The notes under the pieces: model-generated | Database searches by the model: none | What the model saw: the letters and a program-made list of their open reading frames with translations, nothing else | What the model was told of the DNA's origin: nothing | In this document: positions 1-7,287 of the stretch, one piece after another | How the letters are laid out: the number at the start of each line of letters is the position of its first letter | Position numbering within the stretch: the stretch's first letter is position 1 | Assembly (NCBI GenBank): GCA_007119345.1 | Contig: SKPV01000124.1 | Span: 1 to 44,769, forward strand | Length of the DNA: 44,769 bases | From: Halovivax sp. | Lineage (GTDB): Archaea; Halobacteriota; Halobacteria; Halobacteriales; Natrialbaceae | Direction of reading: 5' to 3' | Made by a program: the position numbers and the translations under genes

Positions 1-685
1 CACCCTGGGCTTCCAGGATCTGGCTCTGCTTTTCACCCTGTGCACGGATGATCTGGCTCTGTTTGTCACCTTCGGCCTTCTCGACCGCGCTGCGCCGTTC
101 ACCCTGCGCTTCGAGGATCATGGCGCGGCGTTTGCGCTCGGCGGAGGTCTGTTGCTCCATCGCGCGCTGGACGTCCTTCGAGGGGTTGACCTCGCGGACC
201 TCGACGCTCTCGACCCGGATCCCCCACTCGTCGGTGGGTTCGTCGAGTTCGGTCCGGATCTTGGCGTTTATCTCCTGGCGCTTGTTGAGAGTGTCGTCGA
301 GCTCCATGTCGCCGAGCACCGCCCGGAGGGTGGTCTGGGCGAGGTTCGAGACCGCCCTCTTGTAGTCGTCGACCTCGAGGAACGCCTTCTTGGCGTCCAT
401 CACCTTGATGTAGACGACCGCGTCGGCCGTGACCGGCGAGTTGTCGCGGGTGATCGCCTCCTGCCGCGGGACGTCGAGCGTCTGGGTCCGCATGTCGAAC
501 ATGTACGTTCGAGAGACGAACGGCGGGACGATGTTGATCCCCGGTTCGAGCAGTTTCCGGTACTCCCCGAACACCGTGAGCGCCCGCTTCTCGTACGCGT
601 TGACGATCTCTACGGCGCTAAGCAGCGCCGCGATCACCACGACGAATACGAGCGCGCTGATCAGCAGGATCGCTGTTTCGACCAT
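1..685 (-). CDS. SPFH/Band 7 (stomatin-like) membrane protein, partial
   Basis: The gene reads leftward from the ATG at 685 and runs off the window, so about 228 N-terminal residues are visible. Residues 1-25 form one hydrophobic segment (ILLISALVFVVVIAALLSAV), giving an N-terminal membrane anchor. The SPFH/prohibitin-homology domain follows, with the family-typical stretches EKRALTVFGEYRKLLEPGIN, TQTLDVPRQEAITRDNSPV and VESVEVREVNPSKDVQRAME. After it comes an Ala/Glu/Gln-rich helix with repeats of the type AQGE(R/K)(R/Q)S, the usual oligomerising coiled coil. Such proteins scaffold membrane microdomains and often act with an NfeD protein, and an NfeD gene lies just upstream on the same strand. 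An AT-rich CACTTTTG (reverse strand, near 711) sits about 27 bases before the ATG, so the gene may have its own leaderless promoter. Missing only because of the window edge: the C-terminus. Confidence 0.9.
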   Translation of the reverse strand, partial: MVETAILLISALVFVVVIAALLSAVEIVNAYEKRALTVFGEYRKLLEPGINIVPPFVSRTYMFDMRTQTLDVPRQEAITRDNSPVTADAVVYIKVMDAKKAFLEVDDYKRAVSNLAQTTLRAVLGDMELDDTLNKRQEINAKIRTELDEPTDEWGIRVESVEVREVNPSKDVQRAMEQQTSAERKRRAMILEAQGERRSAVEKAEGDKQSQIIRAQGEKQSQILEAQG

Positions 686-829
686 GTCGGACGTTACGAG
701 GTCGCGGGCAAAAGTGTTGCCGTTTCTGTAGGTGAAGAAATCCTCGAGGGCCGTCAGTCTCGACCCCGCGGCCGAGATCGCCGGCCGCCGTTCTCGACCG
801 TCGAGGTGGTCACTGGATCGGCGGCTCGC

Positions 830-1417
830 TCACTCGGATCGTTCGGTCTCGACTTCGGCGTCGGACGCGTCGTTCCGAGCGGCGTCCTCGTCGTCTCCGT
901 CGCTGCCGGCGGCTTCGCGAGCGAGCGCCCGGTCGATCTCGTCGGACTCGATGGCGTTCATGTCCTCGACCGTGAGCACGTTCCCGCCGCCCGGATCCAG
1001 AACGATGACTTCGGAGCCCTCCTCGATCGTGTCACCGGTCGACCGTGCCGAGTAGAAGGGGGCGAAGCCGCCGCTGTCGAGTTTCACCTCGCCGCCTCGC
1101 GGCGTGACCGTTTCGGTCACGTACCCGGTGGCGCCGGCGAGCGTCTTCGAGTCGCTGGTCTGGGCTTTCCCCTTGCCGCCGTAGAAGTCGAACTCGCGGT
1201 AGACCCACGTCGCGGCGAAGCCGATCAGGAGCGTGAGCCCGGCCAGAACCAGGATGTCGAGCCCGCCGGGGATCAACAGCCCTATCAGGCCCGCGCCCGC
1301 GAGGGCGACGCCGATGACGATGAAGTAGGCGCCGGGGGACATCGCCTCCACCACCATGAGGGCGAGTCCTGCCGCGACCAGAACGAGGGCCACGTTGTCC
1401 ACGAGGAATTCGAGCAT
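830..1417 (-). CDS. NfeD family membrane protein
   Basis: This 195-residue protein fits the short NfeD type. Residues 1-75 hold three to four hydrophobic helices (VALVLVAAGLALMVVEAM, FIVIGVALAGAGLIGLLI, LVLAGLTLLIGFAATWVY). Residues 95-155 form a small OB-fold beta barrel (GATGYVTETVTPRGGEVKLD, then GSEVIVLDPGGGNVLTVE). The last 35 residues are a disordered acidic tail rich in D, E and A. NfeD proteins partner with SPFH/stomatin proteins in membranes, and the SPFH gene starts 145 bases downstream on the same strand, so the two probably work together and may be co-transcribed. A TTAA-containing box near 1443-1446 lies 27 bases before the ATG and suggests a leaderless message. No serine-protease domain is present, so this is not the long ClpP-like NfeD form. 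Confidence 0.88.
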   Translation of the reverse strand: MLEFLVDNVALVLVAAGLALMVVEAMSPGAYFIVIGVALAGAGLIGLLIPGGLDILVLAGLTLLIGFAATWVYREFDFYGGKGKAQTSDSKTLAGATGYVTETVTPRGGEVKLDSGGFAPFYSARSTGDTIEEGSEVIVLDPGGGNVLTVEDMNAIESDEIDRALAREAAGSDGDDEDAARNDASDAEVETERSE

Positions 1418-1490
1418 ACCCGACAGTTGGGTCTCGGCCCGATTAAGTGTTTACCGACCGACGCCCGCGTCGCCGTCGCGTGCCGGAGGC

Positions 1491-1560
1491 GGTTTCCACT
1501 TGCGCGGAGACATCCATCCACGGTCGGTTTCCACTTGCGCGGAGACATCCATCCACGGTC
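1491..1560. repeat. Perfect 35-bp tandem duplication
   Basis: Two identical 35-base units lie head to tail (1491-1525 and 1526-1560), each starting GGTTTCCACTTGCG and ending ATCCACGGTC. They sit in the 219-base gap between the NfeD gene start (1417) and the end of the next reverse-strand gene (1637), upstream of the NfeD promoter box. No other feature is seen in this gap. Confidence 0.95.
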
Positions 1561-1636
1561 GGCGCGTTCGAACGCATCGATCCGGCTCGAACCGAAGCGA
1601 GAGTAGCCCCGACCCGATCGGCGGCGTGCGCCCCGT

Positions 1637-1990
1637 TCAGAAGGCGATACCGGCGATCCGTGCCAGCACCGCGAGCATGGCGAGCGCGCCGAGAACGACG
1701 AAGGCGGCGTGTTCCGGCTCGACCGCGCCGGGTTCGACGGGGGTCGAGCTCGGTTCCGGGTAGCGGTACTCGTCATCGTCGTCGCCGGTCGCGTCCTCGT
1801 CGCCGGTCGTGCCGATTCCGTCGTCGCGGGTCGATCCGCCGGTATCGGTGCGGTCCGGATCGATCGGGATCCGATCGGGGCGGTCGAACTCGAAACCGTG
1901 CGGGTGCTCACCGTCGCGCCCGTCCGGCGTCGGTGGGACGGTCGGCTCCGTCGTCTCGTTCGCGTCGTCCTCGTCCGGCCGCTCGGTCAT
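1637..1990 (-). CDS. Small acidic protein with C-terminal membrane anchor
   Basis: A 117-residue protein. Residues 1-85 are hydrophilic, disordered and rich in D, E, T and P, with a run of seven acidic residues interrupted by one T (TGDDDDEYRYPEP). The C-terminus is a single hydrophobic helix (HAAFVVLGALAMLAVLARIA), so the protein should be anchored by its tail. It resembles small haloarchaeal DUF7312-type proteins, but I cannot confirm the family. The ATG at 1990 was preferred to one 20 codons upstream because the added residues are not acidic and a run of five A (T on the reverse strand) at 2016-2020 lies about 28 bases before it, as expected for a leaderless start. No function can be assigned. 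Confidence 0.7.
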   Translation of the reverse strand: MTERPDEDDANETTEPTVPPTPDGRDGEHPHGFEFDRPDRIPIDPDRTDTGGSTRDDGIGTTGDEDATGDDDDEYRYPEPSSTPVEPGAVEPEHAAFVVLGALAMLAVLARIAGIAF

Positions 1991-2140
1991 GCACCGCGCT
2001 ACGGTCGCCGCCGTGAAAAAGACGCCGTCCGCGGGTGGCGCCGAGCGCATCGTCGCACGACCCGCCGGCGGGCGGAGCGGGGTGGCGGCGACGCGATCCC
2101 GTCCGATCGCGTCGGCCGCGGCTGGCGCGATGCTCCGCTC

Positions 2141-3931
2141 TCACCGAGACCGGCGCTCGCGCGGGTCGTCGCTCGAGGTGCGATCCGGCGCGCTCTCGAT
2201 ACGACCCTCGTACACCACGCCGCGATCGCCGTCGATCGTGACGACGGTTCCCGGCTCGACGTCCCCGAAGTCGGCGCCGCTTAGCATCGGGATCTCCAGT
2301 TCGCGGGCGATCAGCGCCGGGTATCCGGTCATGCCCGGGCGCGCGTCGACGATGCCGGCGAGTTTGTCGAGATCGCCCCGGAACTCGTCCGCGAAGTCGC
2401 CGTCGAGGGCGACGATCGCCCCCGCCGGCACGTCGGCGAGGTCGCCGTCGCTCGTCCGCGCGACGGGACCGGTCGCCCGGCCGTCCACGACGACCCGGCC
2501 GGTCGCCAGCGCGTCGGCCGCGACGTGGACTTTCAGCATGTTCGTGGTGTTCGCGCCCTCGAGATCGGTCATCATCCCGCAGAGGACGACGACGGTGTCG
2601 CCGCTCGCCGCGACCCCGGCGTCGATGGCGGCCTGAACGGCCTTCTCGATGACCGCGTCGGCGCTCTGGTTGGAGACCGGCGCGTAGACGGGGTGGACGC
2701 CCCAGGCGAGCGCCAGCTGGCGGCGGACGTCGTCGTGGGGCGTCGAGCCGACCACGGGGATCGCCGGGCGGTACTTTGCGGTCTTGCGTGCGGTGTAGCC
2801 GGACTCCGTCGCCGTGACGATCGCCTCGGCGCCGATATCGCGCGCGAGGTACCGGGCCGACCGGGCGAGCGCGTCGGTCCGAGACTCGCCGGAACCGGGA
2901 ACGCGGCCCTCGAGTACCTCCGCGTACTCCTCGGACCGCTCGACCTCGCGCACGATGCTGTCCATCGTCTCGACGACCCGCACCGGGTGGTCGCCGATCG
3001 CCGTCTCGGCCGACAGCATCACCGCGTCCGTTCCGTCGAGCACCGCGTTGGCGACGTCGGAGGCCTCGGCCCGGGTCGGCCGGCGCGCGCTGACCATCGA
3101 GTCGAGCATCTCCGTCGCGGTGATCACGGGGACCCCGGCCTCGCGGCAGCGTCTGATGATCCGTTTTTGGATCATCGGGACGTCCTCCATCGGGAGCTCG
3201 ACGCCCAGGTCGCCGCGCGCGACCATGATCCCGTGAGAGGCCTCGACGATCTCGTCGAGGTTCTCGAAGGCGCCGGCGCGCTCGATCTTCGAAATGACCG
3301 GCACGTCGGCGCCGAACTCCTCGAGCACCTCGCTCACCTCGTAGACGTCGGCCGCGTCGCGGACGAAGCTCGCGGCGACGAAGTCGACCGGCGCTTCGGC
3401 CGCCAGTTCGAGCTCCCGGCGGTCGTCCGCGGTCACCGTCTCCAGGTCGAGGTCCACGTCCGGGACGTTGACCCCCTGCCGTCCGGCCAGCCTGCCGCCG
3501 CTGTCGACGTCGGCGACGATCGCGTCGGCCTCGACCGCCCGGACGGTCGTCTCGATGCGTCCGTCGTCGAGCAGGATCCGGTCGCCCGCGGCGACTCCCG
3601 ATAGCGGAAGCGAGAGGCCGATCTCCTCGTCCGTGGCCTCCTCCCCCTCGACGAATCGCACCTCGGCGCCGGTATCCAGGGTCACCGTCTCGCCGTCGGG
3701 GAGCGGGGCGGTTCGGATCTCCGGTCCCTGGAGGTCGAGCATCACGGCGACCGGTCGGTCGATCGCCTCGTCGACGCGACGCACGGTCTCGACCAGTTCG
3801 GCTCGGTCGGCGGTACTCCCGTGACTCGCGTTCAGCCGGGCCACGGACATCCCGGCGTCGGCGAGCGCCCGGATCGTCTCCCGGTCGCTCGAGGCCGGCC
3901 CGAGCGTGCAGACGATCTTCGCCTTTCTCAT
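2141..3931 (-). CDS. pyk: Pyruvate kinase with extra C-terminal phosphohistidine-like domain
   Basis: Converts PEP and ADP to pyruvate and ATP in glycolysis. The 596-residue chain opens with the classic RKAKIVCTLGPAS, followed by ARLNASHG (31-38), GPEIRT (69-74), ISKIERAGAFENLDEI (213-228), IMVARGDLGVE (235-245) and TATEMLDSM (271-279). The Glu in GPEIR (residue 71) is the residue typical of potassium-dependent pyruvate kinases, which suits a high-potassium cytoplasm. The chain is longer than a standard kinase of about 470 residues: residues 478-580 resemble the PEP-utiliser mobile domain, but Tyr537 stands where that domain carries its phosphorylated His. The ATG at 3931 was chosen because the homology begins there and the run AAAAA at 3957-3961 gives a promoter box 28 bases upstream. 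It is divergent from the GYD gene. PEP synthase, the opposing enzyme, is encoded at 8945-11287. Confidence 0.96.
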   Translation of the reverse strand: MRKAKIVCTLGPASSDRETIRALADAGMSVARLNASHGSTADRAELVETVRRVDEAIDRPVAVMLDLQGPEIRTAPLPDGETVTLDTGAEVRFVEGEEATDEEIGLSLPLSGVAAGDRILLDDGRIETTVRAVEADAIVADVDSGGRLAGRQGVNVPDVDLDLETVTADDRRELELAAEAPVDFVAASFVRDAADVYEVSEVLEEFGADVPVISKIERAGAFENLDEIVEASHGIMVARGDLGVELPMEDVPMIQKRIIRRCREAGVPVITATEMLDSMVSARRPTRAEASDVANAVLDGTDAVMLSAETAIGDHPVRVVETMDSIVREVERSEEYAEVLEGRVPGSGESRTDALARSARYLARDIGAEAIVTATESGYTARKTAKYRPAIPVVGSTPHDDVRRQLALAWGVHPVYAPVSNQSADAVIEKAVQAAIDAGVAASGDTVVVLCGMMTDLEGANTTNMLKVHVAADALATGRVVVDGRATGPVARTSDGDLADVPAGAIVALDGDFADEFRGDLDKLAGIVDARPGMTGYPALIARELEIPMLSGADFGDVEPGTVVTIDGDRGVVYEGRIESAPDRTSSDDPRERRSR

Positions 3932-4052
3932 GGCGGAGGCTACGCCCGTCCCTCGCAAAAAGGTGCGTGATTGACTCGGTGCGTAGTAAGTACTCTTCGC
4001 CCGGGCGAGCGCCGGCCCAAGGAATTTCCATCGGAGGGAAGTACCCCAGGCC

Positions 4053-4340
4053 GTGCCCCTGTACGCCTCGCTCATCGAGACCGACGACCGGACCGTCCAG
4101 AACGCCCAGGAACTCGCGTCGATCTGGGGAGAGATCCGGTCCGAGATCGAGGACCACGAAGCGACGCTCGTCGACGCCTACGCGATCCTCGGCGAACACG
4201 ATTTCCTCGTGATCTTCGAGGTGCCGGACCGGGAGGGTGCGTTCAAGACCGCGCTGACGCTCCGTCGACACGGCCTCTCGGGCCAGACCATGGAAGTCGT
4301 AGACACGGACGATTTCTCGACGCTCGTCGAGGATATCTAA
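4053..4340 (+). CDS. GYD domain-containing protein
   Basis: A compact 95-residue protein of ferredoxin-like alpha+beta pattern: LYASLIETDDRTVQN, a helix, DAYAILGEHDFLVIFEVPD, a helix, and SGQTMEVVDTDDFSTLVEDI. The GEHDFLVIFE motif (variant of the G-x-Y/H-D signature) marks the GYD family of small stress-type or dimeric alpha-beta barrel proteins. Its biochemical role is unknown. It starts with GTG rather than ATG. GGAGGG lies at 4033-4038, 14 bases before the start, which is longer than ideal for a Shine-Dalgarno pairing, while GGAATTTCC (4021-4029) lies at the right distance for a leaderless TATA box. The gene is divergent from pyruvate kinase, sharing a 121-base spacer, and convergent with metG. 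Confidence 0.75.
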   Translation: MPLYASLIETDDRTVQNAQELASIWGEIRSEIEDHEATLVDAYAILGEHDFLVIFEVPDREGAFKTALTLRRHGLSGQTMEVVDTDDFSTLVEDI

Positions 4341-4360
4341 CTGCGCCCGTCGCCTCGTCG

Positions 4361-4386
4361 CGGGTTCGAACGCGCTCTCGAACCCG
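4361..4386 (+). terminator. Stem-loop between convergent genes, followed by a T run
   Basis: A perfect 9-bp inverted repeat (CGGGTTCGA, 8-base loop, TCGAACCCG) begins 20 bases after the GYD stop, and a run of five T follows at 4407-4411. Archaeal RNA polymerase terminates at T runs, so this could end the GYD transcript. The hairpin would also form in metG mRNA, since the metG stop is at 4398-4400. Confidence 0.45.
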
Positions 4387-4397
4387 ACGTGCGAGTC

Positions 4398-6527
4398 CTA
4401 TCGAACTTTTTCGCCGACATCGGCGTCCTCGCGAGTGGTCAGCAGGTCCGCCTGCTCGCCCGCCGCGAGGACCATCCCGTCGGATTCGACGCCGAACAGT
4501 TCCGCCGGCTCCATGTTCGCGAGCAAGACGCACTTCTCCCCGGGGAGCTTGTCCAGGTCGTGGAGCTGCTTGATGCCCGCGACAACCTGGCGGGTCTCGA
4601 ACCCGATGTCGACCTCGAGGCGCGCGAGGTCGTCGGCGCCGTCGATCCCTTCGGCGGCTTCGATCCGGCCGACCCGGATGTCGAGATCCTGGAAGTCTTC
4701 GAAGCTGATGCGCCCTTCAAGCAGCGGTTCGAGCTCGCTCATGTCCCCGCCTTCGTCGGCGGAGGCGTCTTCAGTTTCGGTTTCGTCTTCGGTGTCGGCG
4801 CTCGCCGCGTCGGCGGCGGCACCGGTCTCCGCCTCGTCCGTCCCCGCCGCCTCGACGCGCTCGGCGAGCTTGCGCTCGAGTTCCTCGACGCGCTCGTCGT
4901 CGATCTTCTCGAAGAGCTCCTCCGGCCGATCGAACGAGCGAGGCGGCGCGTCGAGCGCGTCCTCGAGCGTGAGGTCGCGAACGCCGCCGTCCTCGCCGAT
5001 CTGCTCCCACAGCGCCTGCGCCTTGCCGGGGGCGATCGGCTCGATGAGCACGCCGACCGCCTTCGCGATCTGGACGCAATCGCGGATGACCCGCTCGGCT
5101 TCGTCCGGTTCCTCGTCGACCAGCTTCCAGGGTTCGTTGCGCTGGATGTACTCGTTGCCGTACTGGGCCAGCCGGGTGGCGGCGCCGCCGACCTCGCGCA
5201 CGGAGTAGTCGTTGACCGCCTCGCGGAACTCCTCGATCGCGTCCTCGATGCGATCGCGAACCTCCGGGGAGACGTCGGCGTCGGGGGTACCCTCGTAGTT
5301 CCGGTGGGCGAACAGCAGCGAGCGGTACCAGAAGTTGCCGACCGTGGCGACGAGCTCGCCGTTGACCTTCTCCTGGAAAGCCTCCCAGGTGAAGTCGACG
5401 TCCTGCTGGAGTCCGCCGGTGGTCGTCAGGTAGTACCGCAGCAGGTCCGGGTGAAAGCCCTCGTCGAGGTACTCTCTCGCCCAGACCGCCCGGTTTCGGC
5501 TCGTCGAGAGGCCCTTCCCGCCGATCGTGATGAAACCGGTCGCGGCGACGGCTCGGGGCGCATTGTAGCCGGCCGCCTCGAGCATCGCCGGCCAGAATAT
5601 CGTGTGGTGCTGGATGATGTCCCGGCCGATGACGTGGACGATCTCGCCCTCGTCCTTCCAGACTCGCTCCCAGTCGTACTCGTCGCTCCCGACGCGCTCC
5701 GCGTACTGCTTCGTCGAAGCGACGTACTCGATCGGTGCGTCGACCCAGACGTAGAGGACGAGGTCACCGGTCTCGCCGTCCCCTCCTGGATAGTCGATCC
5801 CCCAGTCCATGTCGCGGGTGATACACCAGTCCTGGAGGCCGTCCTCGATCCACTGCCGGGGCTGGTTTCGCGCGTTCGATGTGCCCTCGAGCTGGTCGAG
5901 AAAGTCGGTCAGGTAGTCGGCGAACTCCGAGACCCGGAAGAACTTGTGAGGGCGCTCGCGGTACTCCGCCGGATTACCCGTGATCGCGCTCGTCGGATTC
6001 TCGACCTCGCCGGGCTCCAGGTGGCGCTGACAGCCCTCGTCGCACTCGTCGCCGCGGGCCTTCTCGCCGCAGTACGGGCAGGTCCCCTCGACGTACCGGT
6101 CGGGCAGGTACTGGTCGGCCTCGGGATCGTAGGCGACCTGAATCTCTTTCTCGTAGATGTAGCCTTCCTCGTCCAGGGTCCGGACGATCTCTCTCGTCAG
6201 TTCCGTGTTCGTCTCGTCGTGAGTGTGGCCGTAGTTGTCGAACTCGACGTTGAACCGGGGGAAGGTCTCCTCGTACTGTTCGTGCCAGCCCAGCGCGAAC
6301 TCCTCCGGGTCGACGCCTTCCTTCTCGGCGTTGACCGCGACCGGAGTCCCGTGCATGTCCGAGCCGCAGACGTACGCTGACTGCTGGCCCAGCGTCCGTA
6401 GTGCTCGGGTGAACGCGTCTGCGCCGATGTATCCGCGGAGGTGACCGATGTGCAGGTCGCCGTTGGCGTACGGCAGCCCGCAGGTCACCACGGCGGGTTC
6501 GTCCGTCGGGTAGTCGTCGTGGCTCAT
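4398..6527 (-). CDS. metG: Methionine--tRNA ligase
   Basis: Charges tRNA-Met with methionine. The 709-residue protein shows the class I synthetase signature HIGHL at 26-30, the zinc knuckle Cys150, Cys153, Cys162 and Cys166 (CPYCG...CDEGC), the KMSKS-equivalent KGLSTSR near residue 345, and VLYVWVDAPIEYV and QHHTIFWPAML in the catalytic core. An anticodon-binding helical domain follows, then an acidic linker (about 555-593) and a C-terminal EMAP II/Trbp111-like OB domain (about 600-709; IRVGRIEAAEG, GVESDGMVLAAG) fused to the chain. In some archaea that domain is a separate protein. The ATG at 6527 fits the start of homology (EPAVVTCGLPYANG). The likely promoter lies inside a palindrome at 6552-6574. 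The gene is convergent with the GYD gene. Confidence 0.97.
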   Translation of the reverse strand: MSHDDYPTDEPAVVTCGLPYANGDLHIGHLRGYIGADAFTRALRTLGQQSAYVCGSDMHGTPVAVNAEKEGVDPEEFALGWHEQYEETFPRFNVEFDNYGHTHDETNTELTREIVRTLDEEGYIYEKEIQVAYDPEADQYLPDRYVEGTCPYCGEKARGDECDEGCQRHLEPGEVENPTSAITGNPAEYRERPHKFFRVSEFADYLTDFLDQLEGTSNARNQPRQWIEDGLQDWCITRDMDWGIDYPGGDGETGDLVLYVWVDAPIEYVASTKQYAERVGSDEYDWERVWKDEGEIVHVIGRDIIQHHTIFWPAMLEAAGYNAPRAVAATGFITIGGKGLSTSRNRAVWAREYLDEGFHPDLLRYYLTTTGGLQQDVDFTWEAFQEKVNGELVATVGNFWYRSLLFAHRNYEGTPDADVSPEVRDRIEDAIEEFREAVNDYSVREVGGAATRLAQYGNEYIQRNEPWKLVDEEPDEAERVIRDCVQIAKAVGVLIEPIAPGKAQALWEQIGEDGGVRDLTLEDALDAPPRSFDRPEELFEKIDDERVEELERKLAERVEAAGTDEAETGAAADAASADTEDETETEDASADEGGDMSELEPLLEGRISFEDFQDLDIRVGRIEAAEGIDGADDLARLEVDIGFETRQVVAGIKQLHDLDKLPGEKCVLLANMEPAELFGVESDGMVLAAGEQADLLTTREDADVGEKVR

Positions 6528-6551
6528 GGGTTTCCTTGCGTGCGTGTTGCC

Positions 6552-6574
6552 CCGGCGGGCGTAAAACCCGCCGG
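6552..6574 (-). promoter_or_regulatory. metG promoter box inside a perfect palindrome
   Basis: CCGGCGGG (6552-6559) and CCCGCCGG (6567-6574) are perfect 8-base arms around CGTAAAA. On the reverse strand the loop and arm read GGTTTTACG, a plausible TATA box 36 bases before the metG ATG, giving a leader of about 10 bases. A repressor bound to the arms, or a hairpin in the DNA, would cover the TATA box. Confidence 0.5.
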
Positions 6575-6816
6575 TTTCGTCCTCGGTCGTCGCGCGATAC
6601 GTCTCGCTGAAAGTCGGGGTCCGGAGAACCGGGTTTCGTCGCCGGGGTCCGCGGCCGCATGACCGGCCGTCCGCGACGACTCCGCCTGGCGACGCTACGG
6701 CTGGGAACGCATCGAACGGCCCGGCCGATCGCGTCGCGTCGACATGTCGGTGGCAAGTTCCGGGCCGAGCCGGTTAAGCGTTACCGTCCGACGGATCGAA
6801 CGCCGATCGACACCCC

Positions 6817-7146
6817 TCATTCGGCCGGTTCCGCGTGCGCCTCGGCGAGGAGCGACCGCGCCCGCCGACTCGCGAAGAGGAGGGCGGCGCCGACCAGCAA
6901 GGCGACCGCGACGCCCGCAACCGCGACGGGACCGGGCGGGACGACGACGAGCGTGACGGCGGCCCCGGCCCAGATCAGCCAGGCGATCGACTCCGCGGGC
7001 CGACCGCCGTAGAGTCGCCACGTCGACACCGAGAGCAAGAATCCGGCGAGGATCGCCGCCAGAAACGGTCGCTCGAGGACCGGCGACAGCGCGACGATCG
7101 ACAGGATTCCGCCGATCGCGACCAGGTCGAGCCGATCCAGGTCCAT
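6817..7146 (-). CDS. Small multi-pass membrane protein, unknown function
   Basis: A 109-residue protein, mostly hydrophobic, with about four helices (LVAIGGILSIVALSPVL, FLAAILAGFLLSVSTW, SIAWLIWAGAAVTLVVV, AVAGVAVALLVGAALLF) and short charged ends. I do not recognise a family. The ATG at 7146 was chosen over one 37 codons upstream because the extra residues are basic and unlike a haloarchaeal protein. It lies downstream of mfnA on the same strand with a 141-base gap. The 289 bases between it and metG hold only the metG promoter palindrome. Confidence 0.65.
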   Translation of the reverse strand: MDLDRLDLVAIGGILSIVALSPVLERPFLAAILAGFLLSVSTWRLYGGRPAESIAWLIWAGAAVTLVVVPPGPVAVAGVAVALLVGAALLFASRRARSLLAEAHAEPAE

Positions 7147-7287
7147 GCGCCGCGTTTTCGACGGGAGGCGCAAACGTGTATCGGTCCCGACGACGCGCAG
7201 ATCGGCTCGGACGAACGTGAGAGGGGATCGCGTGGCGTCGACTGGTTGCCGGTCCAAATTCGAGACTTCGCGAGGCGTCGGCCGCTC

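Noticed and set aside
152..1606. 484-codon forward frame opposite the SPFH and NfeD genes
   Set aside because: Its product is a shadow of clearly recognisable genes on the other strand; long antisense frames are common in GC-rich haloarchaeal DNA.
3949..4052. Longer start for pyruvate kinase (up to 48 codons upstream)
   Set aside because: The extra residues have no family match and would cover the promoter box at 3957-3961.
1908..4271. 787-codon reverse frame over pyruvate kinase
   Set aside because: Arg/Gly-rich shadow of the kinase gene in another frame, with no family features after the first few codons.
4362..4385. tRNA T-arm (GGTTCGAA motif)
   Set aside because: No acceptor, D or anticodon stems and no CCA-ready end around it; it is a simple hairpin between convergent genes.
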